A DNA stretch of 64,000 nucleotides, taken from assembly GCA_030435675.1 (NCBI GenBank), contig CM059621.1, positions 5,332,001-5,396,000 of the forward strand, written 5' to 3'. Within the stretch, counting starts at the first letter, position 1; every line of letters begins with the position of its first letter. This DNA comes from Steinernema hermaphroditum. Its lineage: Eukaryota; Nematoda; Chromadorea; Rhabditida; Steinernematidae. Both the position numbers and the translations under genes were made by a program. The notes beneath the pieces are model-generated. The model did no database searches. It was not told the DNA's origin and worked only from the letters and a program-made list of their open reading frames with translations. This document shows positions 21,829 through 32,878 of the stretch, one piece after another.

Positions 21829-22254
21829 CTTGCCTGAAAGAACGCGGAAATTAGACTTTAGAATATTAGACAGACTACGAATGTAGACAGAAAACGCAGC
21901 ATTAGCACAAAAAAAACCGACCGCTAAATGCGATCTTGACGCCAGTTTACGTCTGACATCTCGTTGCAACGGATGTCTGTGTCCAGTCGCGTGCTTCGGA
22001 GGCATCTGACTACAAGACCGTACCATAACATATCTCGCTCAATCGAGGATTCATGAAATCGCCAAGAGAACTGACAATCCCAGTAAGAGCGATCGTCGCG
22101 AGCTGTTTACGAATGTGTCTTGGAGCGATTTGTTTGTTTACCCTTTTGTTCGAAGAACTTCCTCCGTGTCTAAGGCAGATATATAGGCGTTTTTCTATCA
22201 TTTTATTCATTTCTGTGAACTCACAAGAGACACTTTTTTCAGAAACACAAAAAA

Positions 22255-25200
22255 ATGTCTGCTGAATTCGATCCCGTTGAGCCGCTGAACTTTTTGTACA
22301 TGAAACCGGTGGAAACCTGGCTTGATTACTATGTTGACAAGAACAAATTCACCGAATTGGTGTTGACAGGCAGAGGTAAGGCCGAGATTGCGGTGCAGTT
22401 TGCAATAATTTCTAAGTTTAGATGATCAAAAAGAGCTGATAACATTGCTCTTGCAGCAGTTCTGTGAACAAGCTCTGAATGTGCAGAGGGAACACGAGAT
22501 GCTTGTAGTGAAGCAGGTGGACGAAGAAGATGTGATATATTCGAAGAAGAAGTTGGCCAGAATCTGGATGAATGCGTGCGCGTGTTTCGCCGCACTCCGA
22601 TGGGACATCGATGTAGCTTTTGAAAAGTAAGTACGAAGAAATCTGTGTTCTAAAGGAGCGAGTAGACTGTAATGCACAGCGTGGATGAACCGCTACAAAT
22701 CGTTGCCTTAAGTTAAAAACTGTCTAGAATGTACTGCATTTGAATGCATTTGCAAGCGGTTTGCTAAATAATACCATTTTTTAGACTGAACATCGCTGAA
22801 ATGAGCGGTCTGATGCACTACCTTCTCCTAGAAGCCTTCAGCAAGCACAAAGAAGGCGTCCACATTTTCGAACAAGTCGTTGAAACTCAAGATCTGAGCA
22901 ATGAAAGGCTCTTCTTCGCGTGGCTCTTCGTCTTGTGGGTCCTTCGAGTTGACCAGCAATGTCGATTCCAACAACCAATGGCCAAGCCTACAGTCAGCAA
23001 CCCGTAAAGGCTAATGAACCCTATATTAGTATTATTATTTGTCGTTTTCAGGCTAGCCCAGGTTGACAATAATCTTGTGCAAGCAGAAAGGTTCATGGAA
23101 GCATCAAGGGAGCTACAGAATTACATGAAACGCGCGATTGCATTAATGAATCGGATCATCGCTGAAGCGCAAACCGAAAGCCGCCAAGAGATCCTAGTTC
23201 CTGAGATCGCCTGCATTCTGTCCAACATGAAGGATATTCTTCCACCTGTAGACATGTTAATGCCAGATGAGCCAATTCCTGAAATCATCATGAAACCCGA
23301 TTTCTCGCTAGCGCACAGCCGCGTGGATTCAAAAGAATTTGTTGCGAAGAGCGTCTTTGAAATGCTGAGAGCCCACATGAGGGCCGGGCACTTCAAGAAG
23401 TCAACGGAGCTCTGTCACCAGCTAATCGTTCTGCAGACTGTGAATGTTGAAGGACCTCCCGCGAAGCGCGTGAAGATGGACGACACTTTCACAAAGGAGG
23501 GAAGAATCATGTGGGTGGATCCCGATGAATTCAGAGGCTACTGTGAAGCCAGCGGTGTCGCACCCATAAAACCTTCCGACCAGCCCATTGCTTTGCAGCA
23601 ACCTTCGCAAGAAGTATGTAGTGTGCATCATTTTAATCACATATTTTATTCTTAAGACCCTGAGAGCAATGAATCCGGGAACATCCGGACAGAGCGAAAT
23701 GCTTGTTATCGATAGGTTGGCAGTGGAAGGCAACATGGGAAAGTCGGATGGAAATCTTCAAATGCAGCTCGCCTGTGAAAACATCGCTGCATCGTTAAGG
23801 AACGGTGACTCTGTAGATATGACGCTTGTCCTATTCCTCTGCAAGAATACGCAAGCAGTTCAAGTGCTCGCCTCGATCCTTATCCGGGAAGCGCAGCAGA
23901 GACATCATCGAAATATAAAGACGGTCCTCGCCTTCATCTACTTCCTCTGTGGAATCTCGAGCACATTTGCTGCCAGTATTGAAAACGCCAAAGATCGGCC
24001 TTCAAACGTGAAGTACAGGTCGCAGATAGAAGTCAAGCAAGCCTTTTCCCCGGTTCCCGTACCTAACAGAAATGAAATCGCAGGTCAGTGCAAGATATGC
24101 GGACGCGAGCTGACTCAGCAGCGGGCTTTTATGGAGCACCTCGAAGAACGATGGTTCCGTTGTATCGGCGCCATGTCTGCCGCTCTTTTCCTTTTTCACT
24201 CACTGAATTGTTTTTCAGAGCTTCGAAGAAGTGACTTCACTTTGTGGAATATCTTCACAAATTTTGACTACGATGAACTCAAACTACTGCTGGAGAACAA
24301 CAAGAACTTCCGCATTCCGCCTCGAGTATGTCATTCCCTCCTGTTGTATCACAAATCATTGTTTACAGTACAAAATGCCCGAGATGATCTCGGAATCGAT
24401 TTTGAAGGCCAGCGGGTCAAATTATGAATTCTACGCTCTGTACTTGGGCAAGCTGGATCAGTTGGCGAGCATGATGAGCCTCGAGTGGGAGAACAAGATC
24501 AACATATTCGCTAATAACTTGGGCCCAATCATGCAAATGGATAAAGGACTTGTGAATCGAATGGTTTATGAGGCAGTGCGGACGAAGGTACGTTTCATTA
24601 TTGACGGGACAACGTTTTACCGTATTTCAGATCGATAAGTTCAACAAATGCATTCACCACAAGCCGCCGGTTCTGGACGCCGTCGCCATCGAGAACATCA
24701 CCTCGACCATCGCCAAGGCAGGGACGATTGACTACTGTCCTCCGCTTCAAGTGTACATCACTTCGGTAAGCCATATTCCTATGATAAGACGTTTCGTTAT
24801 TTGTCTTCAGATCGTCTCTTTCTTCCTCAACATGAGTGACTGGGACGGAGTGCTCAAGAAGATCTGCCAAGTGCGTTTCAAAGCACCGATTATCGATATG
24901 GGCAGAGTGTTGGCGAAGAACTTATCTGCTCGTTTCACCACGAACACTTCTGCAGCACAACTAGCGGCAGTTTCAGAAGAATGGTGGAAGTTCATGATGC
25001 CGACGTTTGAGAACAAGCGCAGTGAGAAACCATCGATCGGATTTAGGCAGATGGATAGCCTCATCGGCGCTATTAAGGTCTCCTATAGCGCTTTTCATAG
25101 TGAGATTGATGATTTCAGGAGTCACGAGCAATCAGCTTCCTGATGAACTACCTCGGAAAACTATTCAATCATACGATAATATCGCAGCAGCGAACAAACT

Positions 25201-25978
25201 CCTCCGGTCAACCAGTTGGAGGACTACACAAATTGTTCCTCGAAAAAGAGGACATGCTTCCCTTCAATCCGTAGGTTCTTCATTTGAGATCGTCGCTGTA
25301 TACACTCTTCTTTTAGAACTAGCAACCTAAACATGAGATACGTGGACGATGCCCTTCATTGCGTCCTGAAGAATGCCATGCTAGTGAACCCCACGAACGC
25401 GTTTTGGCTGAGGACGTTCGGCGACTTCCAGTTCACAAAGTTGTGCTACCGCGAGGCAATGGTTTTCTACCTAGAGTCGCTGATTTCTTGTGGCGACCCT
25501 CTGTTCACGGCGTTTCCAGAAAACGTGGTGGACGATATCATGTGGGCGAAGATGATGAAGTGCTGTGAGGAAATACGGTACCCCACGCTTGCCGTGATGA
25601 TCGTGCAGATGATGGGTGACCGCTCCCCACAGTATCCAAACGCCTACAGGATCATTAGGGAGGTTCAGCCCTGCCAAGACGCCGGAAGTGCCTATTTTCC
25701 GTTGATCGCCGATCCAGTACTGGGAGAGTATATGACAGGCAAGACAGTTTGAGGATCACTCGATGGGATAAGTGAAACAAATACTTTCAGAAGCGTATCA
25801 CTCGATGGGTCAGGAGATGCAGTGCAAGTTAATGGCGAAAGTTATATGCGAACCAGCTCTCAACCAGAATAATTACACACTTATCAGCCGCGGTGAAATG
25901 ACGCGCCGGAAATCGCGGTTCATTCGGGTCCTGCTTTCACATTTCTTCGACGTTCACGATTTACATACTGTATCTTAG
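22255..25978 (+). CDS. ints-8: Integrator complex subunit 8
   Basis: Orthologue of INTS8, the Integrator subunit that helps recruit PP2A to the complex acting on snRNA 3' ends and paused Pol II. Exons: 22255-22375, 22422-22626, 22785-23003, 23052-23613, 23657-24325, 24369-24587, 24631-24765, 24811-25077, 25119-25270, 25317-25738 and 25791-25978. A TTTTTTCAG lies just before the start. Length is about 1052 residues, against about 995 in human. Family landmarks are ALRWDIDVAFEK early, EFRGYCEASGV mid-protein and NPTNAFWLRTFGDF with the following TPR-like helices near the C terminus. Exon 5 may contain a further in-frame 60-nt intron (24159-24218), which would give about 1032 residues. The last intron (25739-25790) appears to be GC-AG: only that junction keeps the conserved C terminus in frame. 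Confidence 0.88.
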
Positions 25979-26141
25979 AATTTTTTTGTGTTTGTTCTTA
26001 TAAATGGAGGAAAACGAAGCGAGTGTGAGGTGAGTACGAGGAATGCATTGACATCAGTTATTTGTTAGAATTCTCTGAGCGTATCCAGAAAAGTGTGTTG
26101 CAGTGGAAATGTGATAGTTGGATGATCTTCAGATCTCTTCG

Positions 26142-26510
26142 GAGCTTCAGAGCATCTTCCTCCAGAGGCAGCGCTCTTCGGAGCTTCAGAGGATCTTCCT
26201 CCAGAAGCAGCGCCCTCCTGAGCTTCAGAGGATCTTCCTCCAGAGGCAGCGCTCTTCGGAGCTTCAGAGGATCTTCCTTCAGTAGCGACGCCCTCTGGAG
26301 CTTCAGAGGATCTTCCTCCAGAAGCGGCGCTCTTCGGAGCTTCAGAGGATCTTCCTCCGGAGGCGGCGCGCTTCGGAGCTTCAGAGGATCTTCCTCAAGA
26401 GGCGGCGCTCTTCGGAGCTTTAGAGGATCTTCCTCCAGAAGCGGCGCCCTCCTGAGCTTCAGAGGATCTCCCTCCAGACGCAACGCCCTCCGGATCTTCG
26501 GAGGAATTCT
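26142..26510. repeat. 39-bp minisatellite, nine full copies, open on both strands
   Basis: Units begin GAGCTTCAGAGGATCTTCC and repeat every 39 bp from 26142, with nine full copies to 26492 and a partial one. Because 39 is a multiple of three, both strands carry long open frames (13-residue periods FRGSSSRSGALRS forward, LEEDPLKLRRAPL reverse). It lies just downstream of the receptor at 26620. A short related array is at about 40740-40825. Confidence 0.92.
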
Positions 26511-26619
26511 CATGTCTTGGCTTTGACATTGTGTTCTCAATATTTATTAAATGAAGCAGCTGTTAAACCGGCGATTTGCCTGTGTGCGCCAAAACACCAA
26601 TCAGAACTATTTACGTCTT

Positions 26620-27564
26620 TTATGGCGTATGACTGGTGACAATGCTGACAGCTGGAGTAACAACTTGTCCACTCCAAAGTTTGCTGATAACGGCTTCTCT
26701 GTATGGAGTGACAAAACCCAGAGTTACAACAAAGCTGAGAATCACATCGAAGTAAGGGAGATGAGTGGCCAGGGATGTAAAGAGGTAAACATTGTTTGAT
26801 CCGAAGACGATGTCGAGGGCCATTAGAACAATGGGAATAAGATCGAAAAAGAAGGGAAGAGCGAGCAAAACGAGCAAATTGATAGTAAGGAGCTTCTGAA
26901 GTCGATAGGTCTGCTTTGACATCAAAACTTTCTGCTTACGCAGAATCCTAATTGTCATGGTGGCGAGGATGACAATAGCAGTGGCCACAGTAGTGACCAG
27001 CAGCAATGCGAACGCAGATACAACAGTCATAGAGGAATAGTTACTTTCATCAAAGCACACGACGTAGATCCCGTTGTTTTCGGTAATTTCGGCGTTCAGA
27101 GCCACCACATGCGCCAACGCTCCCATCGCTATGGAACCGACGCCATGGGCGCTCACACATAAAGCCACTCGAAATGAGGACTTTCCGTGATCGGACACGT
27201 TCATGTGGCGTATTTGTTCGTAACGATAGAAGAAACATATAGCGATGGCAATGGCGACGTTTTGAACCGCCAGTCCGTACATGTAGATCGAGAGGACAGT
27301 CATCTCGCGTCCAAGATAAGCGAGGGGCGCGACGAATTTAGCGCACGATTTGCTACCGTACATCGTCTGAATCTGTTGCGTCATGAAGGCGTGGACGAAC
27401 ATTGCGAATAAGTAGAAAAAGGTCAAATTGAGTATGGTGTTGCGGTAGACCCGCAGGCAGGGTGGTGACTTGGTGATGACGATGTAAAGAAAAAGGAGAC
27501 CAATCGAAAATCCGAATGCAGCAAGAAAATAGGAGAAGAGGACGTTCAGGAAATCACCGGACAT
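26620..27564 (-). CDS. Intronless serpentine chemoreceptor (Str-superfamily type) with conserved tail
   Basis: 314 residues starting MSGDFLNVLFSYFLAA. Landmarks: TKSPPCLRVYRNTILNL, QQIQTMYGSKSCAKF, CFFYRYEQIRHMN, FDESNYSSM before TM5, MTIRILRKQKVLMSKQTYRLQKLL after TM5, LGFVTPYREAV after TM7 and tail VVTPAVSIVTSHTP. The intracellular loop 3 sequence (TYRLQKLLTxNL) is nearly identical among this gene, 32879 and 39499. A single exon. Confidence 0.87.
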   Translation of the reverse strand: MSGDFLNVLFSYFLAAFGFSIGLLFLYIVITKSPPCLRVYRNTILNLTFFYLFAMFVHAFMTQQIQTMYGSKSCAKFVAPLAYLGREMTVLSIYMYGLAVQNVAIAIAICFFYRYEQIRHMNVSDHGKSSFRVALCVSAHGVGSIAMGALAHVVALNAEITENNGIYVVCFDESNYSSMTVVSAFALLLVTTVATAIVILATMTIRILRKQKVLMSKQTYRLQKLLTINLLVLLALPFFFDLIPIVLMALDIVFGSNNVYLFTSLATHLPYFDVILSFVVTLGFVTPYREAVISKLWSGQVVTPAVSIVTSHTP

Positions 27565-28362
27565 TGCAGTGGATCAAATAAGCGAATAAGAGAGTTTTTC
27601 TTACCTCCTGTTGTTTAGCGTGAAAGCTAAAGGTCTACATAAGTTGATTCCAGCAGCAGGTGGAAATCGCACTGTCCGTATAAAATTTGTTGTTTATAGT
27701 ACTAGTATCGAATGCAGGTTTCACGCCACATTGAATATGCTCATTAGGCCTACTGATCCAGGGGACGGCAATTGCAACTTTGCTTCAGTGAAAAGTAGCA
27801 AAGGTCCAGTTCAATTTCGTTGAATCAATAGCACTGCGCGCCGTCGACTCCTAGTGTACCCTCGGCAAAAGAATAAAACGCGGTAAAACACAGAGGAAGA
27901 GGAAGATAAGGAGCAACGATCGAGCCAGAGGACTGAAGAAACCGCCGGAAAAACAAACCAATTAAGTGGTTGCACCAAAAGTTCCCGGACACTTTTCCTC
28001 ATTATTATTCGTCTAATATTTTCTAGTGACTCTTTATTCATTCTACAATGGATTGCATATCATTTTGTAGCAAATTTATTGCTCGAGGGTTACAGCGCCA
28101 GATTACGGCAGATTTCGAAGTTTGTCCAGAGCAACTCAAAGTGAATCAGTCGACTAGCTGTGAATGATTACTATCGAAAAAAAACACGCATCAAAATCCT
28201 CAGAAAAAGAAGACTATCGTCGTAATGATAAAGAATTTTAATACTTGCGAACTCTTTCCACTAGAAGCATTTAGCTTGGACCTCGTACCTTCCGATCACC
28301 GCTCGCACTCGCTCGACAGCCCAATCTTTGGGGGTAGAAGATTCACTAATGTGTAGTAAATA
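27565..28362. other. Intergenic, nothing recognised
   Basis: Non-coding flank of the receptor gene; only short open stretches without family resemblance. Confidence 0.4.
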
Positions 28363-28625
28363 CAGGGTGTTCCATAACTTCTGTAACGGATTTAAAAATG
28401 TGTGTTTTGAGTTGACTTTTTTGCTTTTCACTTATTTTGACGTTTACTGCGTTTTTCTTGGCCCTTTTTCATCTTATATCCACTGTTTCCCTGATATTCC
28501 GCAATATTATAAGAATTTGTCATGGCCTCCAAAGAAAAGAGTTTCGCGGCCGTTTCGTATTTCGCGGAAGGAGGTCAAAATCGGACATTGGAAAGTTGCT
28601 GAATCTGGCTCGCGGAAAGCTTGTA
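28363..28625 (+). mobile_element. Truncated 5' end of a Tc1/mariner element
   Basis: Begins after a TA with CAGGGTGTTCCATAA and follows the left end of the element at 60118-61420 closely for about 263 bp (through the phrase GGCTCGCGGAAAGCTTGTA), then stops matching. No right terminal repeat is present nearby, so it is a one-ended relic. Confidence 0.85.
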
Positions 28626-29089
28626 GTGATACTCTTGAATTCATAGCTCCTTAACTTTAAAGTGTACAACCACTATAACGAACATAAATACATAGAGAGT
28701 CTATATGAACAACAGAAAGTCTTGGACAAATGGATCGAGATGGGTAGATGGTTAGATAGATGGAAACTGCGGTAACCCTGGTGTTCCACCCTTGGGACTC
28801 CATTGTACCCACAACGACGACCAAAAACCAGAACTATAAATAACGGGGAAGCAGTTAAAAAACACAACCGTTAGCTTGTTAGTCCCTGGATGTTATATGG
28901 TTATCGGAATCTAAGCTGATCGATTTGTTTGAAATTTATCCTCGTTATGAATTCCGACGAATGTTGTTTATTGAGTAGCCAAACCTGTTTTTCGTTATGT
29001 GCTCACTAGACCTTGAAATCCATTCGCGCGACAACTTCAGCTGCATGCAAGGTTAATTTATTTTGCCCTGAATTGTCTTCAGACGGTAC

Positions 29090-29580
29090 ATAGACTTCCT
29101 GACCTCCAGAAGTGTCCTGATGCGATGGAAACGAAGACACTTCGATCAGTGCGTTCTACCAGCCATGCTGTACGGATCCGAAACCTGGTCGCTCACGAAA
29201 TCAGCGCGGAAGAGGCTTGCCGACCGCTCAACGACGGATGGAGCGCCGAATGGCCGGAGTCCGTCTGCTAGACGGAAAGACGAACGAGTGGCCCCGAGGC
29301 GTGACTAAAGTGAAGGACATCTACGAAGCGGCAAGAAAAAGGAAGTGGAACTTCGCCTGGAAGATGGCGAACGAAAACCGTGAAAAATGGTCCAGCCGAC
29401 TAGAAGAATGACGCCCGCCCGTGAAAACGCCTCTAGGAAGACCACGGACCCGCTGGAGTGATGAGTTCAGGAAGAAAATAGGCAGTAGAAGATGGAGAAA
29501 CCGCGCGCGACAACAGGCCAAGCAGCGGTGGATAGATTTGGGGTGCGACAACATGTAAATGTTAGATTTCGCAAATAAAT
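29090..29580 (+). mobile_element. 3' fragment of an RTE-type non-LTR retrotransposon
   Basis: Translated pieces match the C-terminal part of LINE reverse transcriptases: CVLPAMLYGSETWSLTKS, then, after a frameshift near 29215, ERRMAGVRLLDGKTNEW and RKRKWNFAWKMA. Past an in-frame TGA near 29409 come TPLGRPRTRWSDEFRK and AKQRWIDLGCDNM. It ends with a short A/T-rich tail of repeated AAATTCGTA units, as seen at RTE 3' ends. At least one frameshift and one stop make it inactive; the 5' part is missing. Confidence 0.82.
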
Positions 29581-29719
29581 TCGTAAATTCGTAATTCGAA
29601 TTGTTAATCCCTTACGGCACTCATCAGCGGCCCTTTGGAGGCCGGATTTTTATTATTGAACGGCTAGTGCTAGTCAAAGATATCATTTATTGCTTGTGTT
29701 CCACAACATTTAACATCGA

Positions 29720-30649
29720 CTAAAACATTACAGTGGTGGCGGGCACAACTTTTACGCTGTGTATCCTCCGCACAATCACTTCTCTATATGGAGTCACAAA
29801 TCCCAGCGTTGCAATGAAAGTGAATATCACATCCAGAAACGGGCAATGCAGAGATACTGCAATAGCATGATAGAAGTAAGGCAATCCAAGGTAGGCAAAC
29901 GTGAAGGAGATGAGTAAGGGAACAAGATCAAACATGGTAGGAAGGATGACTAAGACGGCCAAGTTTACAGTCAGCAGCCTTTGAAGTCTGTACGTCTGCG
30001 CCGACATCACAGCTTTTTGGCTCTTTAGTATTCGCACAGTCATAAAAGCGAGAACAACAACGACAAGACACTCAGTAAAGCACAACGACAAAACTGCAAT
30101 GCTCAAGACAATGATCTTAACATGAACAGGGCTACCGAAGCAGAAAATGTAGACGTTTTCGTCTTCGATTCGATCGGCGCTGAAAAGAATCAAATAGCAG
30201 GCGTACCCACAAAATAACGAGCTGACTGTATGGGCGACTACCCACACAACCAATACAAAACGTGGTTTGTGGTCATTTGCTGCAGTAATACGGCGTATTT
30301 GATCATATCGATGAGCAAAGCAGATGCATATAGCAAGCCCTATGTTTCCACAGGTAGCACAGAGAACAACAAAGAAGAAAAGTTGTATTTTCATGTCGAA
30401 ATACGAAGCCAATCCGAGAAATTTTCCACAAGTTCGATTGTTGAACATCACCGGCATAGGTTGAAGAATGAGGCCCGCAAACAGCAAAGCCACAAAGTAC
30501 CATAATGACAGATTAAGGATGGTCTTGCGGTAGACCCTTAAACTGGATGGCGATTTGAAGGCGACAATGTAAAGGAAAGGAATTCCGATCGATACGCCCA
30601 ATACGAACAGAAAGTAATAAAGGAACGAATGGAATAACTCGGCGCTCAT
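29720..30649 (-). CDS. Intronless serpentine chemoreceptor (Str-superfamily type)
   Basis: 309 residues from the methionine at 30649. The frame continues upstream without a stop to 30895, but family members begin at MSAELFHSFLYYFLFV, so the longer N terminus is unlikely. Landmarks: FKSPSSLRVYRKTILNL, QPMPVMFNNRTCGKF (diverged from the usual Q-x-x-x-TM), CFAHRYDQIRRI, YRLQRLLTVNL, LGFVTPYREVI and a short tail KVVPATTVMF. It is the most diverged of the tail-bearing group. Confidence 0.85.
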   Translation of the reverse strand: MSAELFHSFLYYFLFVLGVSIGIPFLYIVAFKSPSSLRVYRKTILNLSLWYFVALLFAGLILQPMPVMFNNRTCGKFLGLASYFDMKIQLFFFVVLCATCGNIGLAICICFAHRYDQIRRITAANDHKPRFVLVVWVVAHTVSSLFCGYACYLILFSADRIEDENVYIFCFGSPVHVKIIVLSIAVLSLCFTECLVVVVLAFMTVRILKSQKAVMSAQTYRLQRLLTVNLAVLVILPTMFDLVPLLISFTFAYLGLPYFYHAIAVSLHCPFLDVIFTFIATLGFVTPYREVIVRRIHSVKVVPATTVMF

Positions 30650-31264
30650 AACAACAGAAAGAACGGGAGAACGGATGTTAGGTGTTGTAATTCTTCCCGA
30701 AGTCCACCTGCATCGTAGGCGCGTAGTACAGGTGATATATAGAGGAATAGTTGATTTATGATCAGCTGAAGACTGCAGGTTGTAGGTTAGGAACTTCACG
30801 GAAATGACGTAAACTAAAGGACTGTCTCGACCCTCCCGCCAGCGCGGGTAGTTCTGAACTCCGTCGATGACGCCATCCGGCCGTCGCCCAAACACCCAAG
30901 AAGTCAGGCAACCGAGCAGATGCTCGGCCGGTCTCCCTCGTGTCTAATTAATCCTGTTGACCCATACAAAAAGGGGCATGAAAGACATGCAGAGAGGAAC
31001 TGGAATGATACTCTTTTGACTTGGACAGGACCCTATTTACAGATCCACGGACACGTAGATTTTGAACCCTTTCCAAGGACTGATCTCGCCGATCGGCTAT
31101 GGTGTCTCCATCCAGAAGGCCTTCTGTGTGCTTACCGCCGGCAGACTAATGATGTAGGCCCTAAAACGAAGAGATATGAGCCCTAGAACAAAGGCATCTG
31201 AAAGATCGGCTCTGGAGCGATGTTCTGACTGCATAATCGAAAAGAAACTTAAGCCGTTTAATGA
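30650..31264. other. Intergenic, nothing recognised
   Basis: Upstream flank of the receptor gene; no supported coding sequence or repeat. Confidence 0.4.
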
Positions 31265-31272
31265 CTTCACAA

Positions 31273-31557
31273 CAGTGATGGGAACTCGAGCCGATTTCGC
31301 AATACGAGCCGAACCCCGAGCCAACAATATATACTAGGCACAATTCTGACTGTTCGCGGGGAGCGGTAATAAGGGCGCAGACGACGAGAGACAATTGGCG
31401 TACAGCGGCGGAGCAACGGCATCCGATTTTCTCTTTGTCGTCTGCTACCGCTCCCCGCGAACGGTCGAAATTTTCCCTGGTATATATGGCCAACCTCGGG
31501 TCGGGTTCGGCTCGTGAAACCCGAGCCGGCTCGGCTCCGTCTCAGTTCCGGTCTCTG
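31273..31557. mobile_element. Non-autonomous hAT-type foldback element, 285 bp, with 8-bp target duplication
   Basis: The left half (31273-31395) and the inverted right half (31425-31557) pair over most of their length, including GTTCGCGGGGAGCGGTA at 31350-31372 against its complement at 31443-31465, and CGAGCCGAACCC near both ends. The element is flanked on both sides by CTTCACAA (31265-31272 and 31558-31565), a perfect 8-bp duplication, the hallmark of hAT transposition. The left terminus CAGTGATGGGAACT also resembles hAT ends. It encodes no protein. Confidence 0.88.
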
Positions 31558-31603
31558 CTTCACAAACATAAACTGCGCTTGTTTTCTAGAGCGCACTAAC
31601 TAC

Positions 31604-32429
31604 TAGGGTTGGCACTTCGAGTCGAGTCGAGTCGAGTCGAGTTCGAGTCGCCTTTTTTGACTACTAATCCATGAGTCGCCGACTCGACTCGGCGACTCGG
31701 CCAAGTCCGACTCGACTCGACTCGACTCGGCGACTCGGCCAAGTCCGACTCGACTGAAAGCGACCTTTCGAAATTCACAGAAGCGCTCAGTCACAGCGTG
31801 CTGAGACCCACAATTCGGTCGCGGCATGCGAACGCCATTGAAACTGTTGTGCGTACCGTAATACGGTTACTTGGCAATCAGGGTGATCTGTTCGAAACTA
31901 CCGTCTCACATTTCTGATTACTTCCAGTGAAGCGGTTTCAGAGGGATTTTGCTTACTGTTTCTTCGTCCCGTTATGCAAATTGATTCGAGACTCGGGGTC
32001 TGGCTGTGTCTAGCTCATGGATTAGTACGGTTGATCTAGACCTGTGGTTGCGTTCTATCTAAGTATCGGAAAAGGCAGGTCTGATCCATGGCTATCCTGT
32101 CAGCATTTCTACCTAGTTGGTTGAATAGCCGCTGGATGGCCATGGCCATGAATTAGACTGCATCTGTCATGGCCATGGCCGATGCATTCTCGACACACAG
32201 GACTCACCATGGCATTGAAAGCGAAGAGCAAACGTACGAAATATTCGCTTTTTCAATACGATAGTTCAAAATTCTGAGTCCCGCCGCGCTATGATTGATC
32301 ACTTTTATGAAGTTAAAAAATGTCTCGGTGACTCGACTCGACTCGACTCGGTGACTCGGCCGATCACGACTCGACTCGACTCGACTCGACTCGGTGACTC
32401 GGCGTTTTCTGACTCGAATGCCAACCCTA
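31604..32429. mobile_element. Non-autonomous hAT-type element, 826 bp, with 8-bp target duplication and GACTC pentamer arrays
   Basis: Terminal inverted repeats begin TAGGGTTGGCA at 31604 and end with the complement at 32429. Both sides are flanked by CTAACTAC (31596-31603 and 32430-32437), a perfect 8-bp duplication typical of hAT elements. Subterminal arrays of GACTC/GAGTC pentamers lie at 31617-31755 and 32328-32420 in inverted arrangement. The interior has no transposase. It sits 46 bp from the neighbouring hAT-type element. Confidence 0.92.
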
Positions 32430-32878
32430 CTAACTACAGCATATGATTCACCATATGATTTACAGCAAGGTAACTGATAACAATGGCAAACAAAACTTTT
32501 GAGATATCTACATAAAAGGCAAAACACTGTGATTGTCAGAGACCCCGATTGTCCCAGGTACGCCGGTTGTCCAGAGACGCCTGTTGTCCGCTGAGACGCC
32601 GGTTGTTCGACCATAGACCATCGTCAAAAGATTTTAAATGCCGCTTTAATTTCTGCCCAGAAAAGTGCTGTGAAACTTCTTTCGATGCAAACTCGGGACT
32701 AGATCTATCGATGATCTGCTGGGCTTTCTACAAGAAGTGCCCAAGCTTTATCCATCTGGTAGTTTGATTTGCTTGGCATAGTTGACACATCATCAGCTAA
32801 GACGCACAACAATAGCTTAGGCATGGACAGGTGATATTTGGAAGCCCAATTTCTTTATGTGAGATATCCATTGTTGTC
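32430..32878. other. Intergenic upstream region of the receptor at 32879
   Basis: No coding sequence is supported. It presumably contains the receptor promoter. Confidence 0.35.

Noticed and set aside
26058..26540. 154- and 160-codon open frames on both strands of the minisatellite
   Set aside because: A 39-bp repeat without stops is open in several frames automatically. There is no start context, splice structure or family match.
30650..30895. 82-codon N-terminal extension of the receptor at 29720
   Set aside because: Paralogues all begin at the equivalent of 30649, and the extension has no signal peptide or conserved residues.
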